Part shown: positions 16,641 through 26,107 of the stretch, piece after piece
Position numbering within the stretch: position 1 is the stretch's first letter
Layout: each line of letters opens with the position of its first letter
NCBI GenBank assembly: GCA_903231505.1
Contig: CAFBRK010000054.1
Span: forward strand, 48,822-112,821
Source: Olavius algarvensis associated proteobacterium Delta 3
GTDB lineage: Bacteria; Desulfobacterota; Desulfobacteria; Desulfobacterales; CAFBRK01
Reading direction: 5' to 3'
DNA length: 64,000 bases
Notes under the pieces: model-generated
Database searches by the model: none
Told to the model about the DNA's origin: nothing
The model's input: the letters and a program-made list of their open reading frames with translations, nothing else
Position numbers and translations under genes: made by a program

Positions 16641-18257
16641 CTATCTTCGATCCAGCAGCTCCATAACCTCTCTGAATTTCTCGGAGGCCCGGGCCGCAAA
16701 GGCCTGGGCCTCTTTTCCCACGCGGGTTTTAAATTTCTTGTCCGCGATATCTTCCAGGTTGATGAGCACGTTCTGGTGCGCTCCCCAGATGCCTGCATCG
16801 AGAGCCCTTGCCGCGACCTGAACGTCCGACGTGGAGGCCGGGTTCCCATGCCGGGCAACCTCGCACAGAGGATCCCATGCACGGTCTGCAAGTTGCATGG
16901 CGTGCAGCGGTACACCGGCGGCCGATTTCAGGCCGGCCTGTATCCTCTCCCTTCGAGCCGCTTTTTCTTCCGTTGTCGCTTTTGGCATTTTCAGCCCGGT
17001 CATGACGGCATTGAAGGCCACGGTGTCGGCATCGATCATGGGGATCAGCTCGTGTGTGGTCTCATTCAGGATCGGGATTATCTTACGCATCTGCGGCTCG
17101 ACGTCTTCGAACTTGCGCACGCCGTACGTGAGTTTGGCCACCATGGCCCCCAGAGCGGTGCCGATGGCGGCGATTGCCGCGGAGGCGGACCCGCCGCCGG
17201 GCGCCGAAGATCGGGCGGCGATCGCTTCGATAAAGGATCTGACGCTGCCGCCGGCCAGCGGTTCGTCCGCCGGTTCGGCCACAAGGTATTCGATAATCTT
17301 TTCGTCAGGTACAAAGGGTGTCACGGCGTGGAGCCCCAGTCGATCCACGGCGAGGCGAATTTTCTGGTCTTCCTGGTAGATGAAGAGATGTTCCTGTTCG
17401 GAATAGAAGTCCGCCGCCATCATCAGCGCCTCCAGAGGCACCAGCCCGACAATTTCCGACCCCGCCACGCCGACGTTCAGGGCCGCCGCCTCCTGTGTCA
17501 CCGCCTCGAATAACACATGGGGGGGCGTGATTCGGTAGTTCGTCAGGTTAACGGTCACCTGGGCCGAGTTTATTTCATCGACGAACCAGCCCATTCCCTT
17601 GACCGCTTTCAGGCGCCCCGGTTGGGCTGATCCTCGCCCGGCCTCCCGTAAATTCAGGGCGATTCGGTGTGCCTGGTTCGGTGTGCCGAGGATGTTGACG
17701 TTGTAGGCAATGAGCACATGACGCGCCCCGGCAACGGTGGCTCCCCACTCCGGGACAAATTCGACCGGTCCATAATCCGGCGTCCATTTGGGGTCCTTTA
17801 GCTTTTCCGCAAGACCTTCGTACTCCCCTTCCCGGATCCGGGAAAGCCTTTTACGGTCACGGTGCTGCGCTGCCTCCTCGTATAGGTAGACCGGCACGTG
17901 GAGTGTTTCAGCCGCCTGGCTGGCAAACCGTTTGGCGACGGCCACACATTCTGCCATGGAAACGCCGGCGATCGGAATGAAGGGACAGACGTCCATGGCG
18001 CCCAGCCGGGGGTGTTCGCCGGAATGGCGGCGCATGTCGATACGAGCGCGGGCTATGTGGGCGGCGTTCACCGCGCCGGCTACAATCGCATCCGGGTCTC
18101 CGACAAAGGTATATACGGTTCTGTTGGTGGACCAGCCGGAATCGACATCCAGCAATCGACACCCGGGTGTCTCCCGGATGGCATCGGCGATGGCCTCGAT
18201 GACGTCCCGATCCCTGCCTTCGGAGAAATTGGGAACACATTCCACGATCTTGCCCAT
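16641..18257 (-). CDS. ftcD: Glutamate formimidoyltransferase / formimidoyl-THF cyclodeaminase fusion
   Basis: The 538-residue protein joins two enzymes. Residues 1-300 are the formiminotransferase (MGKIVECVPNFSEGRD, RHSGEHPRLGAMDVCPFIP, NVNILGTPNQAHRIALNLRE). Residues 330-538 are the cyclodeaminase (RSFIEAIAARSSAPGGGSAS, the conserved P-G-G-G-S-A-S loop). The first moves the formimino group from N-formimino-glutamate to tetrahydrofolate, and the second releases ammonia and makes methenyl-THF. The fusion resembles the animal enzyme. It replaces HutF/HutG, so histidine is degraded by the THF route, feeding one-carbon metabolism. It starts 34 bp after hutI with a GGAAAGGA ribosome binding site. 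Confidence 0.95.
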   Translation of the reverse strand: MGKIVECVPNFSEGRDRDVIEAIADAIRETPGCRLLDVDSGWSTNRTVYTFVGDPDAIVAGAVNAAHIARARIDMRRHSGEHPRLGAMDVCPFIPIAGVSMAECVAVAKRFASQAAETLHVPVYLYEEAAQHRDRKRLSRIREGEYEGLAEKLKDPKWTPDYGPVEFVPEWGATVAGARHVLIAYNVNILGTPNQAHRIALNLREAGRGSAQPGRLKAVKGMGWFVDEINSAQVTVNLTNYRITPPHVLFEAVTQEAAALNVGVAGSEIVGLVPLEALMMAADFYSEQEHLFIYQEDQKIRLAVDRLGLHAVTPFVPDEKIIEYLVAEPADEPLAGGSVRSFIEAIAARSSAPGGGSASAAIAAIGTALGAMVAKLTYGVRKFEDVEPQMRKIIPILNETTHELIPMIDADTVAFNAVMTGLKMPKATTEEKAARRERIQAGLKSAAGVPLHAMQLADRAWDPLCEVARHGNPASTSDVQVAARALDAGIWGAHQNVLINLEDIADKKFKTRVGKEAQAFAARASEKFREVMELLDRR

Positions 18258-18291
18258 GGGGATATCCTTTCCGGCCTACCGCTGCCGCGGG

Positions 18292-19536
18292 TTAAACGAT
18301 TTTTTCCCCGAGCTTGTACACGTGGCGAACCGGAGAGACCCCGGCATGATATGCCAGAATCGATGGTGATTCGCCATTCAGCAGTAAAAAGTCGGCGTTT
18401 TTCCCATCCTCTAAGCTGCCGGTTCGACGGGCCAGGCCCAGGGCATACGCCGCATTGAGCGTGGCGGCTGTCAACGCTTCTGCCGGAGACAATCCCATGT
18501 TGAGCACCGCCAGCCCAATCACAAAGGGCATCGATTCCGTGTAGCTGGACCCTGGATTGCAGTCGGTGGCCAATGCCACCGGCACATCCCGGCTGATGAA
18601 CGTCCGGGCCCGGGCATACGGTTTGCGCAGGCAATATGCGGTTGCCGGCAGAAGCGTTGCGATGACGCCTGCGCGTGCCATCTTGTCGATGCTTTCATCG
18701 CTGGCCGCCAACACGTGATCGGCCGAAACAGCGTTCAGCTCGCCTGCCAGACCGGCGCCCCCCAGGTCACGGATCTCGTCCGCATGAAGCTTTACGGCCA
18801 TTCCAAGCTGCTTTGCAGCCGAAAGGATCCGCCGGCTCTGATCGATGGTGAACACCCCGTCTTCACAAAACACATCGCAGTGTTTGGCAATTCCCTGGTC
18901 TCTGACCGCCGGGAGCATCTCGTTGACGATCAGGTCGACAAAGGTGTCGGGGGTATCCGCATACTCCGGGGGTATGGCATGGGCGCCCAGAAATGTTGGG
19001 ACCACATCCAGCGGCGTCTGCCGGGCCACCCGGTCGATGACCCGCAGCATCTTGAGCTCATTGTCCGTATCCAGACCGTAGCCGCTTTTTATCTCCACGG
19101 TTGTCGTCCCATGTTCGAGAGCGGTCACGACACGGGACCGGGTTCCCCGGTATAATCCCGACTCGCTTTCTCTGCGCACCGCTTCGACCGAAGAGAGAAT
19201 CCCGCCGCCCTGTCTTAGAATGTCGAGGTAGGACATTCCGCCGATGCGCATGTCGAACTCCGCCTCCCGAAGGCGGGCAAAACACATGTGGGTGTGCGGA
19301 TCGACAAATCCGGGGATCAGGCAACGGCCTTTGCAGTCGACCTCCATATGGACCTCTTCGGCGGGCAACCCCTCGAGAACCGCATGTTCCTCCCCGATGC
19401 CGGCGATCCGGCCGCCCTTTACGATCAGCGCACCCGGATCGTATCGGATGACGTTACCCTGATTCTTTCCGGCTGCCGGAGAACCCTCATCTTTCGGTGT
19501 GACGATACGGGCGTTGCGAAACAGTTTGAGCATCAT
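18292..19536 (-). CDS. hutI: Imidazolonepropionase
   Basis: HutI hydrolyses 4-imidazolone-5-propionate to N-formimino-L-glutamate. The 414-residue amidohydrolase-fold protein shows CLIPGFVDPHTHMCFARLRE near residue 73, with the metal-binding HTH, then GGGILSSVEAVR, KLHADEIRDLGGAGLA near 247, and DHVLAASDES. Its ATG overlaps the hutU stop codon (ATGA), a sign of translational coupling. All substrate-binding regions of the family are present and nothing is truncated. Confidence 0.95.
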   Translation of the reverse strand: MMLKLFRNARIVTPKDEGSPAAGKNQGNVIRYDPGALIVKGGRIAGIGEEHAVLEGLPAEEVHMEVDCKGRCLIPGFVDPHTHMCFARLREAEFDMRIGGMSYLDILRQGGGILSSVEAVRRESESGLYRGTRSRVVTALEHGTTTVEIKSGYGLDTDNELKMLRVIDRVARQTPLDVVPTFLGAHAIPPEYADTPDTFVDLIVNEMLPAVRDQGIAKHCDVFCEDGVFTIDQSRRILSAAKQLGMAVKLHADEIRDLGGAGLAGELNAVSADHVLAASDESIDKMARAGVIATLLPATAYCLRKPYARARTFISRDVPVALATDCNPGSSYTESMPFVIGLAVLNMGLSPAEALTAATLNAAYALGLARRTGSLEDGKNADFLLLNGESPSILAYHAGVSPVRHVYKLGEKIV

Positions 19537-21584
19537 GGCACGATGTCTCCCCGCGAGCCGTTACCAGAGAAAAACGCCTCGACCACCTGGCTGACCAGCG
19601 ATTCGTCTGCCAGGTAGGGAAGGCTGATGTGATCGCCGTTTTCGTTCTCCTGATTATATCTCAGGGCGACTTCCATGGCATTGGGGTTTCGCGCCCAGCT
19701 GCGACGGGCCACGCCACCCATGACATCCCAGGTCATTGCGGATCGGATGATCTCGTCGACCCGACGACTTCCGTCCAGGACCAGGCCGAACCCGCCGTTG
19801 ACGGCTTTGCCGATGCCGGTGCCCCCGCCGTTATGGAGGGCCACCATGGTCATGCCCCTGGCGGCATTGCCGGCAAAGCAGTGGGTGGCCATGTCCGCGC
19901 AGACATTGCTGCCGTCCAGGATATTGGCGGTCTCGCGAAATGGGGAATCCGTGCCGCCCGGATCATGATGATCCCGCCCGAGCATGATGGGCCCAACGTT
20001 GCCCGAGCGGACCATGTCGTTGAATTTAAGGGCGATACGGGTGCGTCCCACAGCATCCTGGTAGAGTATCCGGGCATAGCTGCCCACAACGAGCCGGTTC
20101 TTTCCGGCGTCCCGGATCCAGACATAGTTGTCGCGGTCTTCGGGGCGTCTCTCCGGATCGATACAGCCCATGGCCGCTGCGTCGGTCTTGGCCAAATCAT
20201 CGGGTTCTCCGCTCAAACAGACCCAGCGAAACGGTCCATACCCGTAGTCGAAAATAGGACCCATGATATCTTCGAAGTAGGAGGGAAAGATGAAACCGTC
20301 CTTGGCATCCACCCCGTTTTTTGCCGCCTCGGTGACTCCCGCATCGAAAACGGCCTTTAAAAACGCATTTCCATAATCAAAGAAGTAAACGCCTCTGCGG
20401 GAGACGGTCTGGATCAGTTCAAAGTGCCGGCGCAGGCTGGTGTCCACCAGGCTCCGGAAGCGCTCCCGGTCTGTCGCCAGCAGCCGGGTCCGCTCCTCAA
20501 AGGATATGCCCTGGGGGCAGTAGCCGCCCTCGTAGGCCACGTGACAGGAGGTTTGATCCGAGAGAAGATCCACGTGGATACGGTTTGCCGCGATGTACTC
20601 CAAGAGGTCGACCACATTGCCGGAATAGGCGATGGACAGCGGGTTGGCTGTTTGCACGGCTTTTTCAGCGATGGAAAAGATCTCGGGTAAATCCGCGGAC
20701 ACCGTGTCCACCCAACCCTGATCCCGGCGGGTCTGAATCCGCGAAGGGTCCACCTCGGCGATGACCGAAACCGCACCGGCGATCTTGGCGGCTTTCGGCT
20801 GTGCCCCACTCATACCGCCAAGACCGGACGACACAAAGAGCAACCCGGCCAGGTTCCCGTCACCGGGCACGTTGCACATGTTGCGGCCGGCGTTGAGCAG
20901 AGTGTTGTAGGTCCCGTGAACAATGCCCTGGGGTCCGATATACATCCATCCGCCGGCGGTCATCTGGCCGTAGGCGGACACCCCCATCTGGGCGGCGATT
21001 TCCCAATCCTCCGGGTTGTCGTAGAGCCCCACCATAAGCCCGTTGGTAATAATGACGCGCGGGTGGTCGGGAGATGACTGAAAAAGACCCAGTGGGTGCC
21101 CCGACTGCATGACCAGGGTGTGACGGTCCGTCATGGCCTCGAGGTATCGCTTGATCAGCCGGTACTGCATCCAGTTCTGACAAACGCTTCCGCTTTCGCC
21201 ATAGGTGATGAGTTCATAGGGATAGAGCGCCACATCAAAATCCAGGTTGTTGTCGATCATCAACTGGACGGCTCTGCCCGCCAAGCAGTTGCCCGAGTAG
21301 CCATCGATCGGTTTGGCGGCGATGTTTCCGCCAGGGCGATAACGGTAACCGTAGATCCGTCCGCGGGTTTTGAGTTCTTTCAGGAATTCCGGGGCTAACA
21401 CGGCGTGGTGTTCTTCGGGAATATACCGCAGCGCATTTTTCAGAGCGACAACGGTCTGCGCCCGGGTCAACCGGAAGCCCCTGTCCGGGGCTCGCCGGAC
21501 GTCTTCCACAATTCGGGGTGCTTCGGGGATGTCGCCGTCAAGCCGGATGGTCATGGCTTGGGCAATGTCTCTATTTTCCGGCAT
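19533..21584 (-). CDS. hutU: Urocanate hydratase (long form)
   Basis: HutU adds water to urocanate to give 4-imidazolone-5-propionate, using tightly bound NAD+ as electrophile. The 683-residue product is longer than the about 550-residue Pseudomonas type and matches the long subgroup. Visible features are GGWMYIGPQGIVHGTY, GGMSGAQPKAAKIAGAVSV (dinucleotide region), YCPQGISFEERTRLL and, near the C-terminus, NAARGMTMVALHNGGGTGIG. It is the first gene of the leftward hut operon and has an AAAGGAGG ribosome binding site. No hut repressor gene is adjacent. Confidence 0.96.
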   Translation of the reverse strand: MPENRDIAQAMTIRLDGDIPEAPRIVEDVRRAPDRGFRLTRAQTVVALKNALRYIPEEHHAVLAPEFLKELKTRGRIYGYRYRPGGNIAAKPIDGYSGNCLAGRAVQLMIDNNLDFDVALYPYELITYGESGSVCQNWMQYRLIKRYLEAMTDRHTLVMQSGHPLGLFQSSPDHPRVIITNGLMVGLYDNPEDWEIAAQMGVSAYGQMTAGGWMYIGPQGIVHGTYNTLLNAGRNMCNVPGDGNLAGLLFVSSGLGGMSGAQPKAAKIAGAVSVIAEVDPSRIQTRRDQGWVDTVSADLPEIFSIAEKAVQTANPLSIAYSGNVVDLLEYIAANRIHVDLLSDQTSCHVAYEGGYCPQGISFEERTRLLATDRERFRSLVDTSLRRHFELIQTVSRRGVYFFDYGNAFLKAVFDAGVTEAAKNGVDAKDGFIFPSYFEDIMGPIFDYGYGPFRWVCLSGEPDDLAKTDAAAMGCIDPERRPEDRDNYVWIRDAGKNRLVVGSYARILYQDAVGRTRIALKFNDMVRSGNVGPIMLGRDHHDPGGTDSPFRETANILDGSNVCADMATHCFAGNAARGMTMVALHNGGGTGIGKAVNGGFGLVLDGSRRVDEIIRSAMTWDVMGGVARRSWARNPNAMEVALRYNQENENGDHISLPYLADESLVSQVVEAFFSGNGSRGDIVP

Positions 21585-22073
21585 GGCATCTGCCTCCTTT
21601 ACGGAGTCCCTGAAATGGTCCGGATTGCAGGATCGGGGGTGGGACCGGTACCGACACAGCCGTCGCGAACATGATCTGTCTAAATTTTAGGCTCACCTCC
21701 ACCTTCGGGGGAGAAACGGATTCAGGGTTTACCCGCCCGCCTGAGGCGGATACACCTATGAGGGCGCCGGAGGCGGCCAGGGCTTGCCTGCCTCTGGCAT
21801 GGATCCACGGGTCAAGGGGTCCTGTGGTTATCTAAAGACTGCCGCACATCGGGCGATGGTCCAAATATTTTATTAATGATTACAGGCATATTATAATTAA
21901 TCCGTTCCTGTGAGCTTATGAAAATGCCGATGCGGTGTCAAGCATCCATGAAACCGCTGCCGTGTCTTCGGGTCCCGGATTGACAGGCTTTCGGCATTCC
22001 TTTATAGACGATGCGCGAGTTTGCGCGATGATGTATCCCACCTCTTACAGTACGGGAGCGATTAAGCGTTAGG
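21585..22073. other. Intergenic region between divergent hutU and ABC-F genes
   Basis: This 489-bp region must hold the promoters of the leftward hut operon and the rightward ABC-F gene. I see a short CCGCC/GGCGG hairpin near 21736 and AT-rich DNA at 21866-21900, but no gene, no sigma-54 match and no convincing operator. Confidence 0.5.
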
Positions 22074-23948
22074 ATGATCCAGCTTGAAAATCTGACAAAG
22101 AGCTTTGGCCGCCAAACCCTGTTTGAAGATATCGGTTTTCAGATCAATCCCCGGGAGCGGATAGGGCTCGTCGGGCGCAACGGCCATGGCAAAACCACCC
22201 TGCTGCGACTGATCATCGGGGAGGAGACACCGGATGCCGGAAGCGTGATCATCCCGAAACATTGCCGCCTGGGTTATGTGCGTCAGACCATCGCGTTTAC
22301 CGAATCGACGGTCCTCGATGAAGGGGCGAAAGAGCTGCCCCGGTCGGAAAAGGATCATCACTGGAAGGTGGAAAAAATCCTGGCCGGGCTTGGCTTTTCA
22401 CCCGCGGACATGGCCAGGAATCCCCACGAGTTTTCGGGCGGATACCAGGTGAGACTGAATCTGGCGAAAGTGTTGGTCTCCGAGCCGGATCTGCTCATGC
22501 TGGACGAGCCGACCAACTATCTGGACATTGCATCCATCCGATGGGTAGAGCGGTTTCTGCAGACCTGGCCCCGGGAAGTGCTGCTGGTGACCCATGACCG
22601 GGGCTTTATGGATGCCGTGGTCACCCATACCCTCGGGATTCACCGGAAGAAGGTACGCAAAATTCCGGGCAATACCGAAAAATACTACGCCCAGATCGCC
22701 CAGGAAGAGGAGATCTACGAGAAGACCCGGCTCAAGGATGAGCGTCGGCGCAAGGATATCGAGCGATTTATTTCCCGGTTTCGTGCCAAGGCACGGCTGG
22801 CCAACCTGGTCCAGTCCCGTATCAAGACCCTGTCAAAGATGGAAAAACAGGACCGGTTGGAACAGATCAAAGATCTCGATTTTTCATTCCGCAGCAAACC
22901 GTTTGAGGGGCGGCATGTTCTGACGGCACGGGATGTGTCCTTCGGCTATACGCCGGGAGCCCCGGTGATCAAGCGTTTCAGCCTGTCCGTCGGGCGCAGG
23001 GAGCGGATTTGCGTGGTCGGCAAAAACGGTCGGGGGAAGACCACCCTGCTGCGGCTTCTGGCGGGTGCCCTGGCTCCGGAGTCCGGTGACGTGACGTACA
23101 ATCCCCAGGTGGCTGCCGGTTTTTTTGAGCAAACCAATATCCAGACCCTGGACCCGTCACACACCGTGGAGGAAGAAATTATCCTTGCCCATCCGGACGT
23201 GGACCGCCAGCTGGCAAGAAATATCAGCGGGGCCATGATGTTTGAAGGCAACGATGCGCTGAAACGGATCAGCGTGCTTTCCGGAGGGGAAAAAAGCCGG
23301 GTCATGCTCGGCAAGCTGCTGGCGACACCGGTCAATGTGCTGTTTTTGGACGAGCCCACCAACCACCTGGACCTGGAGTCCTGTGACGCACTCCTGGCGG
23401 CGATCGACTATTTCGACGGGGTGGTCATCATGGTGACCCATAACGAGATGTTTCTCCATGCCCTGGCCGAACGGCTGGTCATATTCCAGAAGGGCGGAAT
23501 TCAGGTTTTCGATGACGGGTACGGCAGCTTTCTGGAGACCATCGGGTGGGAGGACGAGCCCCGTGGCCCGAAGGTTTCCAAACCGGAAAAACAGGCGCCA
23601 TTGACCGGGCCGCCGAAACTATCGAAGAAAGCCCTTCGCCGGATGCGTTCGGAACTTGTGACCGAACGCTCCAGAATACTCAAACCGATCGGAAACGAAA
23701 TTCAGGAAACAGAAGACGCCATCGATTCCCGCGAGCGGGAGTTGGATGCCTTGAACCGGGCCATGCAGTCGGCGACGCGTGTCGGCGACAGTACCAAGAT
23801 CGCAGATCTTGGCCAGGCCATACATCAGTACCAGACGGAGATCGACACCCTGTTCGACAAGCTGGAAGTCCTCACCACCGATCTGGACATCCGTAAAAAG
23901 GAATTCGATGAGCGTCTGAGCCAGATCGATGGAGACAATTCGGAATAG
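22074..23948 (+). CDS. ABC-F family ATPase (Uup/EttA-like)
   Basis: The 624-residue soluble protein has two ABC domains in tandem and no membrane part. Domain 1 shows GRNGHGKTTLL (Walker A, about 36), FSGGYQVRLNLAK (signature) and LLMLDEPTNYLDI (Walker B). Domain 2 shows GKNGRGKTTLL (about 340), LSGGEKSRVMLGK and VLFLDEPTNHLDL. A linker between them and a C-terminal coiled coil at about 540-624 follow the Uup/ABCF layout. ABC-F proteins act on the ribosome, relieving stalled or antibiotic-bound translation; which branch this belongs to is not clear. The ATG at 22074 gives the MIQLENLTKSFG start typical of the family. Confidence 0.92.
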   Translation: MIQLENLTKSFGRQTLFEDIGFQINPRERIGLVGRNGHGKTTLLRLIIGEETPDAGSVIIPKHCRLGYVRQTIAFTESTVLDEGAKELPRSEKDHHWKVEKILAGLGFSPADMARNPHEFSGGYQVRLNLAKVLVSEPDLLMLDEPTNYLDIASIRWVERFLQTWPREVLLVTHDRGFMDAVVTHTLGIHRKKVRKIPGNTEKYYAQIAQEEEIYEKTRLKDERRRKDIERFISRFRAKARLANLVQSRIKTLSKMEKQDRLEQIKDLDFSFRSKPFEGRHVLTARDVSFGYTPGAPVIKRFSLSVGRRERICVVGKNGRGKTTLLRLLAGALAPESGDVTYNPQVAAGFFEQTNIQTLDPSHTVEEEIILAHPDVDRQLARNISGAMMFEGNDALKRISVLSGGEKSRVMLGKLLATPVNVLFLDEPTNHLDLESCDALLAAIDYFDGVVIMVTHNEMFLHALAERLVIFQKGGIQVFDDGYGSFLETIGWEDEPRGPKVSKPEKQAPLTGPPKLSKKALRRMRSELVTERSRILKPIGNEIQETEDAIDSRERELDALNRAMQSATRVGDSTKIADLGQAIHQYQTEIDTLFDKLEVLTTDLDIRKKEFDERLSQIDGDNSE

Positions 23949-24326
23949 ACTGAATAATCATTCACCGCAGACCGACGCAGACCAGGCTTCACGTGAAGTT
24001 ACGACCCGGCAGGCGGACACATACACGTTGCCGCCACGACCAGTCTCCGCACAAGGCTTCGTCCAGGCAGGCATGCAGAGGCAAAGACAACCATCGCTTC
24101 GCGAAGGTCGACACCTCACAGGCTGCGGATTTGCCCGAAGGGCATCGAGCCAAATGGTCGGCCAGGTCGGCCGGCCATTGTCTGCGTTTGTCGAGCGAAC
24201 GAAGTGAGCCCCGCGAAGCGGGATGCAAGCACACGCGGCGAGTTTCCATGATAATTATTATTTCAATGGCTTGATGGATCGTTCATCAATTGCAATAACC
24301 AAGATTGAACGGAACCAAGTAGGGAT
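23949..24326. other. Intergenic region, possibly repeat-derived
   Basis: No gene can be supported. It opens with ACCGCAGACCGACGCAGACC at 23963 and has GTCTGCGTTTG at 24180, weak terminal inverted repeats resembling the MITE-like element at 28049-28266, and several short hairpins (CCCGAAGGGC, CCCCGCGAAGCGGG). Confidence 0.35.
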
Positions 24327-24977
24327 ATGAGCGAAAAAAATAGACAACGGATTGCCGTGTTCCAGCAAAACGGCAGCGGCGAATCCAAGATTCGCGGCAT
24401 CCGGGAGCATGGTGGCGACCGGTTTTTGTTGGAGGTTGTCGACATCGACCTGCTGTTGCCTCCGGTGATCGACGATACTTCCGAATATCTGCCTGAGACC
24501 ATCGAGGCGGACCTGGTACTCGACTATCTTCAGCATCCGGACCTCTCCCAGGACTTGGCCGAACGCTGCCGCACTCTCGGCATCCCGATGATCGCATCCG
24601 GCCGAAAAATTCGCGTCAAAGGAACGACCACGCCGCCCACCTGCTGCGGTCTGGCCCGGCACAAACGACTTGGACCCTATGCCGACGCGTTCGGGGCTCC
24701 CGAGTTCGAAGTCGAGTTTGACACGGATACCATCACGGAGGTTCGCGTGCTTCGAGGCGCACCCTGCGGGGCGACCTGGGAGGCCGCTGCGCGGATGGTG
24801 GGGCTGCCCATTGAGGAGGCCGTGGTGCGCATGGGACTCGATACCCAGTATTTTTGTACGGCCAACCCGGCCGGGTGGGATCCGATTCACGGGAAAAGCC
24901 CGGTTCATTTTGCCGGGGAGGTACACAGTGCCGCGCTTCGCCGGGCCGTTCGCAAACATGGGCCCGGCGATGATTGA
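24327..24977 (+). CDS. DUF166-like protein
   Basis: The 216-residue soluble protein resembles the DUF166 family, named in older annotation as putative thymidylate synthase and common in archaea and sulfate reducers. Characteristic parts are ADLVLDYLQHPDLSQDLAE near residue 60, the Cys pair in TTPPTCCGLARHKRLGPYAD near 105, and RVLRGAPCGATWEAA near 150. Four conserved Cys (in TCC, PCG and YFC) suggest a metal or Fe-S site. No activity has been established that I know of. It precedes a cNMP-binding protein and the diaphorase genes on the same strand. Confidence 0.65.
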   Translation: MSEKNRQRIAVFQQNGSGESKIRGIREHGGDRFLLEVVDIDLLLPPVIDDTSEYLPETIEADLVLDYLQHPDLSQDLAERCRTLGIPMIASGRKIRVKGTTTPPTCCGLARHKRLGPYADAFGAPEFEVEFDTDTITEVRVLRGAPCGATWEAAARMVGLPIEEAVVRMGLDTQYFCTANPAGWDPIHGKSPVHFAGEVHSAALRRAVRKHGPGDD

Positions 24978-25078
24978 CAAGCCCTGGTCAACCTTCTAAA
25001 ACTGAACCTGAATACCGCCGTTCTCGGATCAATGGCTGCCTGAACGGCGTAAACGTTCCGTTTAGCGGAGAAGGAAAA

Positions 25079-25549
25079 ATGGAGTGCGACCCAATTGAAC
25101 GATGTCTCGTCGAATGTGAGTTTTTTCAGGGGTTGCCCGCCGAGTACCTGGAAACGATCGGGAAACTATGTGAGGTGCGGGAATATGAGCCGGGAGATGT
25201 GGTATTCCGCCAGGGGGACTTCGGAGAGCACCTGTACGTGATTGCCGAAGGCCAGGTCTACCTGGAGCGGGGTGTCGACCTTGGTGACAAGAAAACCGGT
25301 ACCGTGGTGATCTCGGTGCTGGGGAAAGGCCGGCTCCTCGGTTGCTGGTCGACGCTTCTGGGGGAACCGCACATTCTTATGTGCTCGGCAATGACCCAGA
25401 AACCTTCTTCCATATTGCGGTTTCGAGGCTCGGAGCTCAGAGGGCTCATGAGTGAAAACAGCGTCTTGGGGTTTACGCTCATGGAGCGGCTGTGCTTTCT
25501 GCTCAAGGATCGCGTCCAGTCGGCGTACGGGGCACTTGAAAAAATCTGA
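25079..25549 (+). CDS. Cyclic-nucleotide-binding-domain protein
   Basis: The product from ATG 25079 has 156 residues and is a single CRP-type beta-roll: LPAEYLETIGKLCEVREYEP, then GDVVFRQGDFGEHLYVIAEG, then the region LLGCWSTLLGEPHILMCSAM where the phosphate-binding cassette would be. The cassette lacks the Arg-Ser-Ala core of cAMP binders, so the ligand, if any, is uncertain. There is no DNA-binding domain. The frame stays open to 24974, but GGAGAAGGA just before 25079 supports the shorter form. It ends 24 bp before the NuoE-like gene and is likely part of that operon. Confidence 0.85.
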   Translation: MECDPIERCLVECEFFQGLPAEYLETIGKLCEVREYEPGDVVFRQGDFGEHLYVIAEGQVYLERGVDLGDKKTGTVVISVLGKGRLLGCWSTLLGEPHILMCSAMTQKPSSILRFRGSELRGLMSENSVLGFTLMERLCFLLKDRVQSAYGALEKI

Positions 25550-25573
25550 GAAATAAGAGTCAACGAATATCCC

Positions 25574-26107
25574 ATGGACGACGTCTTACAGGCCGAAGAA
25601 GAAGCTATCCTATCTAATGTCCGATCCAGGCTCGCTCTTTTCGAAAAAGATCGAAGCCGGCTCATTCCCATTCTTCAAATGATCCAGGAAACCCATGCCT
25701 ACCTCCCTGCCGCGGCATTCGGGATCGTTGCCGACTTCCTCGGTATTTCCGAATGCGACGTCTATGGGGTGGCGACCTTTTATAACCAGTTTCGTTTCAA
25801 CCCGCCCGGCCGGAATCCGATCAAGGTTTGTTTGGGTACCGCTTGTCACGTGAGGGGAGGGGACATCATACTCGAAAATTTCGAGCGCAGACTGGAGATT
25901 TCGGAAGGTGAAACGACCCGGGACCGGGAGTTCAGTATCGAGCGTGTGGCCTGTGTCGGCTGTTGCGCCATTGCTCCGGTGGCCGTCATCGGAGAGACGG
26001 TCCATGGCAGCATGGCACCGAGCAAGGTGGAGAGTCTGATTTTGCGGGTTCAGCTTGAAAAGGAACGGGAAGAAAGAAGCCAGGCCAAGAATGAGTCCAC
26101 CCAGTAG
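25574..26107 (+). CDS. nuoE: NuoE-like [2Fe-2S] subunit of an NAD(P)H oxidoreductase
   Basis: The 177-residue protein is the thioredoxin-like 24-kDa subunit of complex I type diaphorases. It shows the N-terminal helical bundle with LIPILQMIQETHAYLP and VYGVATFYNQFRFNPPG, and four Cys ligands of a [2Fe-2S] cluster in CLGTACHVRGG and CVGCCAIAPV. It pairs with the NuoF-like flavoprotein whose start codon lies inside its last 17 bases. Such subunits occur in NADH dehydrogenases, soluble hydrogenases and formate dehydrogenases. No catalytic hydrogenase or formate dehydrogenase subunit is in the window. Confidence 0.92.
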   Translation: MDDVLQAEEEAILSNVRSRLALFEKDRSRLIPILQMIQETHAYLPAAAFGIVADFLGISECDVYGVATFYNQFRFNPPGRNPIKVCLGTACHVRGGDIILENFERRLEISEGETTRDREFSIERVACVGCCAIAPVAVIGETVHGSMAPSKVESLILRVQLEKEREERSQAKNESTQ

